Positions 1 through 5,097 of a stretch of 5,220 nt of DNA are shown here, piece after piece (position 1 is the first letter of the stretch; every line of letters begins with the position of its first letter). The notes beneath the pieces are model-generated. The model was not told the origin of the DNA, made no database searches, and was given only the letters and a program-made list of their open reading frames with translations. The position numbers and the translations under genes are program-made. Source of the stretch: LMUY01 sp964245495 (GTDB taxonomy: Bacteria; Pseudomonadota; Alphaproteobacteria; Acetobacterales; Acetobacteraceae); NCBI GenBank assembly GCA_964245495.1, contig CAXTNC010000210.1, forward strand, positions 1 to 5,220. Reading direction: 5' to 3'.

Positions 1-291
1 ATGCTGGCCATCGCCCGCGCGCTGATGACCCGGCCGCGCCTGCTGCTGCTGGACGAGCCTTCTCTCGGCCTGGCGCCGCTGGTGGCGCGGCAAATCTTCG
101 GCGCCATCCGCGCGCTGAACCGCGAGACCGGGCTGACGGTGCTGCTGGTGGAGCAGAACGCCACCCAGGCGCTGCGGCTGGCGCATCGCGGCTACGTGCT
201 GGTCAACGGCGCGATCACCATGGAAGGGCCTGGGCGGGAGCTGCTGGCGCGGCCGGAGGTCAGGGCCGCCTACCTTGAGGGCGGGGGCTGA
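1..291 (+). CDS. livF: Branched-chain amino acid-type ABC transporter ATP-binding protein, C-terminal part (5' end outside window)
   Basis: This is the last 96 residues of an ABC transporter ATPase of the LivF type, one of two nucleotide-binding subunits that power uptake of leucine/isoleucine/valine or related amides at the inner membrane. The Walker B and D-loop stretch LLLLDEPSLGLAP is at about residues 14-26. The switch region reads LLVEQNATQAL (about 48-58), with the VEQN form typical of LivF where many ABC ATPases carry a histidine. The end, RGYVLVNGAI then VRAAYLEGGG, matches the LivF C-terminus, which usually closes with AYLGG. The ATG at base 1 is almost certainly internal: LivF is about 230-240 residues and MLAIARALM normally follows the ABC signature LSGG-Q-Q. 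Walker A and the signature therefore lie left of the window. The stop is TGA at 289-291. The transported substrate cannot be told from this part; urea or amide transporters (UrtE type) are close relatives. Confidence 0.9.
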   Translation: MLAIARALMTRPRLLLLDEPSLGLAPLVARQIFGAIRALNRETGLTVLLVEQNATQALRLAHRGYVLVNGAITMEGPGRELLARPEVRAAYLEGGG

Positions 292-294
292 ACC

Positions 295-319
295 GGAACT
301 CCGCTTGCGGAGGCGCGCT
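295..319 (+). promoter_or_regulatory. Candidate EcfG-type (general stress sigma factor) promoter for the downstream DUF2382 gene
   Basis: GGAAC at 295-299 is an exact match to the -35 element known for alphaproteobacterial EcfG sigma factors (consensus GGAAC, 16-17 bases, CGTT). Sixteen bases later comes CGCT at 316-319, three of four matches to the -10 element. Transcription would then begin near 325-328, giving a leader of about 40 bases before the ATG at 367. The site falls just after the livF stop and before a predicted stress protein, the kind of gene EcfG controls. The match is short, one -10 base is off, and no experiment supports it, so this is a candidate only. Confidence 0.4.
299..312. 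other. Short perfect hairpin after livF
   Basis: CTCCGC (299-304) and GCGGAG (307-312) form a perfect 6-bp inverted repeat around TT. It begins 8 bases after the livF stop. No T-run follows, so it is not a clear intrinsic terminator. It lies between the two halves of the candidate stress promoter. Its sequence is like the core of the repeats at 1217-1240 with one C/G pair fewer, so it may be a degenerate relative of that family. Confidence 0.45.
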
Positions 320-353
320 TGCACCGCCAGGCGCTGAGCGCGCTGGTGCAAGC
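317..353. other. Larger hairpin directly upstream of the DUF2382 ribosome-binding site
   Basis: GCTTGCACC (317-325) and GGTGCAAGC (345-353) form a perfect 9-bp inverted repeat. The 19-base interior can hold a second short stem (GCGC 331-334 with GCGC 338-341 around TGA). The right arm ends 3 bases before the GGAG at 357-360. If transcription starts upstream of it, the hairpin would sit in the leader next to the ribosome-binding site and could affect translation or mRNA stability. If transcription starts at about 326, only the right arm is in the mRNA. No T-run follows. Confidence 0.5.
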
Positions 354-356
354 AAC

Positions 357-360
357 GGAG
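357..360 (+). promoter_or_regulatory. Ribosome-binding site choosing the ATG start at 367
   Basis: GGAG at 357-360 lies six bases before ATG 367, a normal Shine-Dalgarno spacing. The frame is open further up to a TTG at 319, but that codon sits inside the left arm of the hairpin, has no comparable site, and would add 16 residues that do not belong to the YflT-like domain. Confidence 0.75.
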
Positions 361-366
361 ACGACC

Positions 367-1203
367 ATGGCCGAAGAAACCATCGCGGCTGTTTACGACA
401 CCGCCCCCCATGCCGAAGCGGCGGTGCAGGACTTGCTGGCGGCCAACGTGCCGCAATCCGCCATCCATCGCCACACCGCCGAGGGCAGCTATGCCGCCTC
501 CGGCGCCACGCCGATGCAGCGCCCCACGGAGGGCCAGGGCTTCTGGTCCAGCCTGTTCGGCGGCGGCGGCGGCGAGGCCGACCAGGCCGTGTACGACAGC
601 ACCCTGTCCAAGGGCGGCAACGTCGTGACGGTGACGGGCGTGCCAGGGCATGACTTTGATGCGGTCATGGCCATCCTGGAGCGCCACAACCCGGTCGATA
701 TCGACGAGCGTGCGGCGAGCATGACGCAGACGGCCACCACCAGCGTCACGCCGTCCATGACCACCGCCGCTCCCGCCAGGACGGCCCAGGCCGCGACGGG
801 CGGGGACACCATGCAGCTCTCGGCCGAGGAGCTTGTGGTGGGCAAGCGGCTGGTGAACCAGGGCGGCGCGCGCATCCGCCGCTACGTCGTCGAGACGCCG
901 GTGAGCGAGGAGGTCAGGCTGCAAAGCGAGCGGGTGACGCTCGACCGCCGGCCGGTGACGGACGGGCGGCCAGTGACGGACGACAGCTTCGGCGAGAAGA
1001 CCATCGAGATGACGGAAACGGCGGAGGAGGCCGTCGTCAGCAAGACCGCCCGCGTCGTCGAGGAGGTGGCCCTGCGCAAGGAAGCCGTCGAGCGGGTCGA
1101 GACGGTGCGCGACACGGTGCGCAAGGAGGAGATCGAGGTGGAGCAGCTTCCCGGCGACGCCGTGCGCGGCGCTGCCGTGGAGATGAACAAGCCGAAGGGG
1201 TGA
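367..1203 (+). CDS. YsnF/AvaK (DUF2382) domain stress-response protein with YflT-like N-terminal domain
   Basis: The protein has 278 residues, is probably soluble and cytoplasmic, and shows no signal peptide or membrane segment. Residues 1 to about 113 resemble the general stress protein 17M/YflT-like domain: AAVYDTAPHAEAAVQDLL at the start, then GFWSSLFGGGGG (58-69) and PVDIDERAA (109-117). Residues 118-148 are a Thr/Ala/Met-rich linker. Residues 149 to about 263 are the DUF2382 (YsnF/AvaK) domain: VVGKRLVNQGGARIRRYVVETPVSEEVRL, then alternating charged and beta-branched stretches rich in Glu, Val and Arg (VVEEVALRKEAVERVETVRDTVRKEEIEVEQ). The pairing of these domains is common in bacteria. 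The family is linked to general stress, but its biochemical role is not established. The hexapeptide RPVTDG is repeated in tandem at 195-206. The start is set by GGAG at 357-360, and an EcfG-like promoter candidate lies at 295-319. The gene stands between livF and a terminator, so it is probably its own transcription unit. Confidence 0.9.
   Translation: MAEETIAAVYDTAPHAEAAVQDLLAANVPQSAIHRHTAEGSYAASGATPMQRPTEGQGFWSSLFGGGGGEADQAVYDSTLSKGGNVVTVTGVPGHDFDAVMAILERHNPVDIDERAASMTQTATTSVTPSMTTAAPARTAQAATGGDTMQLSAEELVVGKRLVNQGGARIRRYVVETPVSEEVRLQSERVTLDRRPVTDGRPVTDDSFGEKTIEMTETAEEAVVSKTARVVEEVALRKEAVERVETVRDTVRKEEIEVEQLPGDAVRGAAVEMNKPKG
949..984 (+). repeat. In-frame 18-bp tandem duplication in the DUF2382 gene
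   Basis: Two 18-base units (949-966 and 967-984) differ at three positions and encode RPVTDG followed by RPVTDD. The unit is a multiple of three, so the frame is kept. It lies in the DUF2382 domain between the first beta-rich block (RVTLDR) and the FGEKTIEM block, probably in a loop. Confidence 0.7.
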
Positions 1204-1216
1204 GTCAACGTTCTCT

Positions 1217-1333
1217 CCCTCTCCCGCTTGCGGGAGAGGGCCGGGGTGAGGGCAAGCCACGCACGACAAAGACGCCGCTGAGCTTCGTCGCACCGCCACC
1301 CTCACCCAACCCTCTCCCGCCAGCGGGAGAGGG
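1217..1333. repeat. Pair of inverted GC-rich hairpin repeats forming a 117-bp imperfect palindrome (REP/MITE-like)
   Basis: The left unit (1217-1252) is an 11-bp stem, CCCTCTCCCGC/GCGGGAGAGGG around TT, followed by CCGGGGTGAGGG. The right unit (1299-1333) is its reverse complement apart from one loop base, two substitutions and one missing base: CCCTCACCC AA, then the same stem (1310-1320 and 1323-1333) around CA. The 46-base spacer is itself symmetric: CGACAAAG (1264-1271) pairs with CTTCGTCG (1283-1290) at 7 of 8 positions. The whole element can fold as two separate hairpins or as one long hairpin. From memory, this CCCTCTCCCGC-type hairpin is a dispersed intergenic repeat in many high-GC proteobacteria. 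It contains no open reading frame of note, no obvious target-site duplication and no transposase. It lies between convergent genes, the usual place for such elements. Confidence 0.85.
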
Positions 1334-1339
1334 CCTTTT
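1310..1339 (+). terminator. Intrinsic terminator after the DUF2382 gene
   Basis: The 11-bp GC-rich stem (1310-1320 with 1323-1333, 2-base loop) is followed by CC and TTTT (1336-1339), which fits a Rho-independent terminator for plus-strand transcripts. It begins 107 bases after the stress-gene stop. On the minus strand the same stem lies 14 bases after the fpr stop but is not followed by a T-run, so termination of fpr here is possible but less well supported. Confidence 0.65.
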
Positions 1340-1347
1340 GTGTCAGC

Positions 1348-2196
1348 CTACTTCTCGACGAACGCCTTCTCGATCACGAACTCGCCAGGGGCGTTGCTGC
1401 TGCCTTCCGTGAAGCCGCGCGCCAGCAGCATCCGCTTGACTTCCTCAATCATCTCCTGGCTGCCGCAGATCATCGCGCGGTCCTGCGCCGGGTCCAGCGG
1501 CGGCAGGCCCGTGTCGGCGAACAACTGGCCGGACTCGATCAGCGTCGTGATGCGGCCCTGGTGGGCGGACGGCTCGCGCGTCGTCGTCGGGTAGTAGATC
1601 AGCTTGGCGCGCACGTCCTCGCCCAGGAACTCATGGTTGGGCAGGTGCTCCGTCAGGTGCTCGGCGTAGGCCAGCTCCGCCACCCGGCGGCAGGTGTGGG
1701 TCAGCACCACGTGCTCGAACCGCTCATACAGCTCCGGGTCGGCGGCGAGGCTGAGGAAGGGCGCCAGCCCGGTGCCGGTGGCGAACATGTAGAGCGTGCG
1801 GCCCGGCCGCAGGTTGTCCAGCAGCAGGGTGCCGGTCGGCTTGCGCCCGAGCAGCACCTTGTCGCCCGGCTGCACGTGCTGCAAGCGCGAGGTCAGCGGG
1901 CCGTCCGGCACCTTGATGCTGAGGAACTCCAGCGTTTCAGCGTGGTTCGGGCTGGCCATGCTGTAGGCGCGCAGCACCGGCTTGCCGTCCACCATCAGGC
2001 CGATCATGGCGAACTGGCCGTTCTCGAAGCGGAAGCTGGGGTCCCGGGTCAGCGTCAGGCTGAACAGCCGGTCTGTCCAGTGGTGCACCGCCAGGACGGT
2101 CTGCTCGCTCAGGTTGGCCGGCACCTTGGCCGCCGCCACTCCGCCGCCCTCGGGGGCCATGGCCCGCCAGCCTTGGGCCCGCCGGTCCTGCTGCAT
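1348..2196 (-). CDS. fpr: Ferredoxin/flavodoxin-NADP+ reductase, bacterial FPR type
   Basis: This is a FAD enzyme that exchanges electrons between NADPH and ferredoxin or flavodoxin in the cytoplasm. In bacteria of this type it supports iron-sulfur and oxidative-stress metabolism. Counting from the chosen start (282 residues), the FAD-binding beta-barrel opens with TVLAVHHWTDRLFSL (33-47) and contains the FAD motif RAYSMAS (76-82) and SIKVPDGPLTSRLQ (93-106). The NADP-binding half has ATGTGLAPF (139-147), HTCR (167-170), YYPTTTRE (201-208) and MICGS (242-246). The end, EFVIEKAFVEK, resembles the short C-terminal extension of Rhodobacter- and Azotobacter-type FPRs. Start choice: ATG at 2196 has GGAG at 2203-2206 with six-base spacing. 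ATG 2211 with AGGA also has a reasonable site, ATG 2160 would give 270 residues (near the family norm of about 258-272), and ATG 2253 has no visible site. Conserved sequence begins only near NLSEQTV. The gene lies 78 bases after glgA on the same strand. Confidence 0.92.
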   Translation of the reverse strand: MQQDRRAQGWRAMAPEGGGVAAAKVPANLSEQTVLAVHHWTDRLFSLTLTRDPSFRFENGQFAMIGLMVDGKPVLRAYSMASPNHAETLEFLSIKVPDGPLTSRLQHVQPGDKVLLGRKPTGTLLLDNLRPGRTLYMFATGTGLAPFLSLAADPELYERFEHVVLTHTCRRVAELAYAEHLTEHLPNHEFLGEDVRAKLIYYPTTTREPSAHQGRITTLIESGQLFADTGLPPLDPAQDRAMICGSQEMIEEVKRMLLARGFTEGSSNAPGEFVIEKAFVEK

Positions 2197-2202
2197 CGCA
2201 CT

Positions 2203-2206
2203 CTCC
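2203..2206 (-). promoter_or_regulatory. Ribosome-binding site supporting the fpr start at 2196
   Basis: On the minus strand GGAG sits six bases before ATG 2196. A second purine-rich site (AGGA, about eight bases before ATG 2211) makes a start five codons earlier a real alternative. The two cannot be separated from sequence alone. Confidence 0.5.
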
Positions 2207-2274
2207 ACCATCGCCGGGTTCCTACCGCGGGCAACCCTTGCCGGCAAACCCATGTCGGGGCGCAGGGCCGCGGA

Positions 2275-3708
2275 TCAACCCGCTCCCGCGCGCAGCAGCG
2301 CCGCATACTGCGCGGCAGCCGCCGCCCAGCCGAGGTCGGCCGCCATGCCCGCCCGCTGCGCCTGCCCCCAGGCGGCGGCGTCCTGCCACAGCGCCGCCAC
2401 GCGCTCCAGCGACCGCCGCAGCCCGTCGGCGGACGCGTCCCCCACCATGCCGGTCGCCGCGCCGGAGCGGATCGCCGCCTCGTTGGCGTCCACCACCGTG
2501 TCGGCCAGCCCGCCCACCCGGCTGACCACCGGCAGCGCGCCGTAGCGCATGGCCGCCAGCTGGGTCAGCCCGCACGGCTCGAAGCGGCTCGGCACCAGGA
2601 TCGCGTCCGACCCGGCCATCACCTGGTGGGACAGCGCCTCGTCGAACCCGATCACGGCCGCGACCTGCCCGGGCTGCGCCGCCGCCGCCGCGCGCAGGCC
2701 GTCCTCCAGCGCCGCATCGCCGCTGCCCAGCACGGCCAACTGGCCGCCCAGCCCGGTCAGGGTGGGCAAGGCGTCGAGCACGAGGTCCAGGCCCTTCTGC
2801 CCGGTCAGCCGGCTGACGAGGCCGAACAAGGGCGCTGCCGGGTCCGCGCGCAGGCCGAGGCCGGCCTGCACCGCGGCCTTGCACTTGGCCCGGTTGCGCA
2901 GGTGCCCCTTGCGGAAGCGGGCGGGCAGGTGCCCGTCGGTCCACGGGTCCCACACGGCCGTGTCCAGCCCGTTCAGGATGCCGTGCAGCGCCGCGCGCCG
3001 GGCGCGCAGCAGGCCGTCGAAGCCGCAGCCGAAGGCGGGGGTCTGGATCTCGGCCGCGTAGGTCGGGCTGACGGTGGTGATGGCGTCGGCGTAGTACAGC
3101 CCGGCCTTCATGAAGCCGATCGCGCCGTAGAACTCCACGCCGTCCGTGCCCAGCGCCTCGGGCGGCAGGCCCAGCTCGCGCCACAGCGCCATGGGCACCT
3201 GGCCGGTGAAGGCGAGGTTGTGGACCGTCATCACCGTGCGGGGACGCGCGCCGCCGGCCAGCGCCAGGTAGGCGGGGGCGAGGCCGGCCTGCCAATCGTG
3301 GCAGTGCACCGCGCCGGGCACCCAGCCGGGCACGGCGCCCAGCCCGATGTCAGCTGCCGCGCGCGCCAGGGCCGCGAAGCGCTGCGGGTTGTCCGGCCAG
3401 TCCCGTCCGTTCGGCCCGGCGTAGGGGTTGCCGGGGCGGTCGTACAGGTGCGGCGCGTCGAGCACGAACAGGTCCAGCCCGGCGGCTCGCCCCGCCAGGA
3501 TGCGGGCCGCGCCGCCGTGCAGCGCGGGGTAGGCGTGCACCGGATCCGCCGCCTGCAACGCCGCCAGCACGGCCGGGTAGCCCGGCAGCAGGGTGCGGAC
3601 CTCCAGCCCCTGCCTGGCGAGCGCCGCCGGCAGCGCGCCCATCACGTCCGCCAGGCCTCCTGTCTTCACCAGCGGATACAGCTCGCTGGCGGCGGCAAGA
3701 ACCTTCAA
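2275..3708 (-). CDS. glgA: Glycogen synthase (ADP-glucose:alpha-1,4-glucan glucosyltransferase)
   Basis: This GT5-family enzyme adds glucose from ADP-glucose to the non-reducing end of alpha-1,4-glucan. The 477 residues equal the length of the E. coli enzyme, and key positions coincide: KTGGLADV at 15-22 (Lys15, ADP-glucose contact), R300 and K305 in SRLTGQKGLDL, and E377 with C379 in PSRFEPCGLTQL. Also visible are HCHDWQ (135-140), TVHNLAFTGQV (161-171), YADAITTVSPTYAAEI (206-221) and GILNGLDTAVWDP (243-255). The catalytic set is therefore complete. The start is TTG at 3708-3706: the protein then begins MKVLAAASELYPLVKTGG, exactly as family members do, and no in-frame ATG or GTG lies near. 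This TTG overlaps the glgC stop in the four bases TTGA (3705-3708), and no strong ribosome-binding site is seen, so translation is probably coupled to glgC. The C-terminal 60 residues are Ala-rich, as expected at this GC content. Confidence 0.96.
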   Translation of the reverse strand: MKVLAAASELYPLVKTGGLADVMGALPAALARQGLEVRTLLPGYPAVLAALQAADPVHAYPALHGGAARILAGRAAGLDLFVLDAPHLYDRPGNPYAGPNGRDWPDNPQRFAALARAAADIGLGAVPGWVPGAVHCHDWQAGLAPAYLALAGGARPRTVMTVHNLAFTGQVPMALWRELGLPPEALGTDGVEFYGAIGFMKAGLYYADAITTVSPTYAAEIQTPAFGCGFDGLLRARRAALHGILNGLDTAVWDPWTDGHLPARFRKGHLRNRAKCKAAVQAGLGLRADPAAPLFGLVSRLTGQKGLDLVLDALPTLTGLGGQLAVLGSGDAALEDGLRAAAAAQPGQVAAVIGFDEALSHQVMAGSDAILVPSRFEPCGLTQLAAMRYGALPVVSRVGGLADTVVDANEAAIRSGAATGMVGDASADGLRRSLERVAALWQDAAAWGQAQRAGMAADLGWAAAAAQYAALLRAGAG

Positions 3709-4976
3709 TCCATCACCAACCGGTCGATCATGGGCTGCGTGATGAGGCAGATGCCCTTCTCCGTGCGGCGGAAGCGCTGGGCGTCGAGTGCGGCGTCCTC
3801 GCCCACCACCAGCCCGGCCGGGATGCGCACGCCGCGGTCCACCACCACGTTGCGCAGGCGCGCGTTGCGGGCGATGTCGCAGTACGGCAGCACCACGGCG
3901 CTTTCCAGGTGGCTGTAGCTGTGCAGGTGCACGCCGGTGAACAGCAGGGAGCGGGCGACCCGGCCGCCGGACACGATGCAGCCGCCGGACACCATCGAGT
4001 CCACGGCGGAGCCGCGCCGCCCGTCGTCGTTCAGCACGAACTTGGCGGGCGGGGTGATCTCGCCGTAGGTCCAGATCGGCCAGTCCTGGTCGTACAGGTC
4101 GAGGCCGGGCACCACGTCCGTCAGGTCGACGTTGGCGGCCCAGTAGGCGTCCACTGTGCCCACGTCGCGCCAGTACGTTTCCGAGTCGTGGGTGGAGCGC
4201 ACGCAGGAGCGGGAGAAGCGATGCGCCACCGCCGTGCCGTGCTCGACGATGTAGGGGATGATGTCGCGCCCGAAATCCCGCTTGGAGTCCGGGTTGGCCG
4301 CGTCCCGCCGCAGCTGGTCGAACAGGAACCCGGTTTCGAACACGTAGATGCCCATGGAGGCGAGCGCCAGCTCCGGGTTGTCCGGCATCCCCGGCGGGTC
4401 GGCGGGCTTTTCCAGGAAGGCGATCAGCCGGTCCTCGGCGTCCACGTGCATGACGCCGAACGCCGCGGCGTCCATGCGCGGCACCTCGATGCAGCCGATC
4501 GTCACGTCCGCGCCGGACTGGACGTGCTGCTGCAGCATCGGCTCGTAGTCCATCTTGTAGACGTGGTCGCCGGCGAGCAGGACGATGTACTGCGGCGCGT
4601 AGCCCTCGATGATGTCGATGTTCTGGTACACCGCGTCCGCCGTGCCCTCGTACCACGCCGTCTCGCTGACGCGCTGGCTGGCGGGCAGGATGTCGAAGCT
4701 CTCGTTGCGCTCCGGCCGGAAGAAGTTCCAGCCGCGCTGCAGGTGGCGGATCAGCGAGTGCGCCTTGTATTGCGTGGCCACCCCGATGCGGCGGATGCCG
4801 GAGTTCATCGCGTTGGACAGGGCGAAGTCGATGATGCGGGACTTGCCGCCGAAGTACACCGCCGGCTTGGCGCGCGTGTCCGTCATCTCGTGCAGGCGGG
4901 AGCCGCGGCCGCCGGCCAGCACGTAGGCCATGGCGTGGCGCGCCAGGGGCGCGTTGGACGTGGGAATGGCGGTCAT
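3705..4976 (-). CDS. glgC: Glucose-1-phosphate adenylyltransferase (ADP-glucose pyrophosphorylase)
   Basis: The enzyme makes ADP-glucose from ATP and glucose-1-phosphate, the committed and allosterically controlled step of bacterial glycogen synthesis; it normally works as a homotetramer. The 423 residues are the usual length. Seen in order: the nucleotide-binding loop LAGGRGSRL (20-28), RAKPAVYFGGKSRIIDF (35-51, the region of the activator-binding lysine of E. coli GlgC), WYEGTADAVYQN (108-119), AGDHVYKMDY (135-144, with the catalytic-type Asp137), FLEKP (187-191, the sugar-phosphate lysine), SMGIYVF (208-214) and YWRDVGTVDAYWAAN (268-282). The C-terminal third, with VSGGCIVSGG and VVDRGVRIPAGLVVGED, is the left-handed beta-helix. 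Alphaproteobacterial members are generally activated by pyruvate and/or fructose-6-phosphate; which applies here is not visible. The start ATG 4976 has GGA seven bases upstream. ATG at codon 16 (MAYVLAGG) is an alternative, but a short extension before it is usual in relatives. The gene is first of the glgC-glgA pair. Confidence 0.97.
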   Translation of the reverse strand: MTAIPTSNAPLARHAMAYVLAGGRGSRLHEMTDTRAKPAVYFGGKSRIIDFALSNAMNSGIRRIGVATQYKAHSLIRHLQRGWNFFRPERNESFDILPASQRVSETAWYEGTADAVYQNIDIIEGYAPQYIVLLAGDHVYKMDYEPMLQQHVQSGADVTIGCIEVPRMDAAAFGVMHVDAEDRLIAFLEKPADPPGMPDNPELALASMGIYVFETGFLFDQLRRDAANPDSKRDFGRDIIPYIVEHGTAVAHRFSRSCVRSTHDSETYWRDVGTVDAYWAANVDLTDVVPGLDLYDQDWPIWTYGEITPPAKFVLNDDGRRGSAVDSMVSGGCIVSGGRVARSLLFTGVHLHSYSHLESAVVLPYCDIARNARLRNVVVDRGVRIPAGLVVGEDAALDAQRFRRTEKGICLITQPMIDRLVMD

Positions 4977-5012
4977 GCACTGTTCCGGGCACTGTCCCGG
5001 GAACGGGTCCGG
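4977..5012. repeat. Tandem 12-bp repeats immediately upstream of glgC, carrying its ribosome-binding site
   Basis: Read on the plus strand, GCACTGTTCCGG (4977-4988) and GCACTGTCCCGG (4989-5000) are adjacent 12-mers with one mismatch, and 5001-5012 is a weaker third copy (8 of 12 matches to the second). In the glgC direction each of the first two reads CCGG(G/A)ACAGTGC. The copy next to the ATG supplies GGAAC, the likely Shine-Dalgarno site, seven bases from the start codon. The repeats also allow an imperfect stem (GTTCCGGG 4982-4989 with CCCGGGAAC 4996-5004, one bulged base) that could hide that site. Confidence 0.6.
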
Positions 5013-5032
5013 GTCTGGGGAGCCTGCCAGAC
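5013..5032. other. Hairpin in the probable glgC leader
   Basis: GTCTGG (5013-5018) and CCAGAC (5027-5032) form a perfect 6-bp inverted repeat with an 8-base loop, 37-56 bases upstream of the glgC start. It could lie in the 5' leader of glgC or be an operator-like palindrome. There is no T-run on either side, so a terminator for the upstream gene is not supported. No convincing promoter was seen in 4977-5097. Confidence 0.35.
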
Positions 5033-5097
5033 TATGACGGGGCGTTCACGGAGACAATGGCCGGGGCGGACGCTGCCGCGCGGGACTTGCCGCCGGC

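Noticed and set aside
319..366. TTG start at 319 for the stress protein
   Set aside because: It sits inside a hairpin arm, has no ribosome site, and adds 16 residues without similarity to the family; ATG 367 with GGAG is better.
489..1208. Minus-strand open frames of 108-128 codons opposite the stress gene
   Set aside because: They are shadows of the plus-strand gene, with Ser/Thr/Arg-rich composition and no recognisable features.
2230..2247. Small inverted repeats (GGCAA CCC TTGCC and the palindrome TTGCCGGCAA) between glgA and fpr
   Set aside because: The stems are only five bases with no T-run, so a terminator or operator is not supported; such short palindromes are expected in GC-rich DNA.
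2197..2253. Upstream fpr start at ATG 2253
   Set aside because: No Shine-Dalgarno site precedes it, and the extra residues are Arg/Pro-rich and outside the conserved region.
1561..3918. Very long plus-strand open frame (about 785 codons) opposite fpr, glgA and glgC
   Set aside because: It is antisense to three clearly homologous genes. Its translation is low-complexity (rich in Arg, Gln, Gly, Ala, His and Val), and it follows from high G/C at the third codon positions of the real genes.
3709..4992. Upstream extension of the glgA frame through all of glgC, which would give a 905-residue protein
   Set aside because: The upstream part is glgC read out of frame and has no domain-like sequence; GlgA homology begins exactly at the TTG at 3708. 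A GlgC-GlgA frameshift fusion was considered, but no slippery site was seen.
5000..5024. Plus-strand GGAAC at 5000-5004 as a second EcfG promoter
   Set aside because: The bases 16-17 positions downstream read AGCC/GCCT, not CGTT, and no credible plus-strand gene follows.
5034..5063. Weak sigma70-like promoter on the minus strand upstream of glgC (TTGTCT and CATAGT)
   Set aside because: Each box matches only four of six positions and the spacing is about 15 bases, too short for a sound call.
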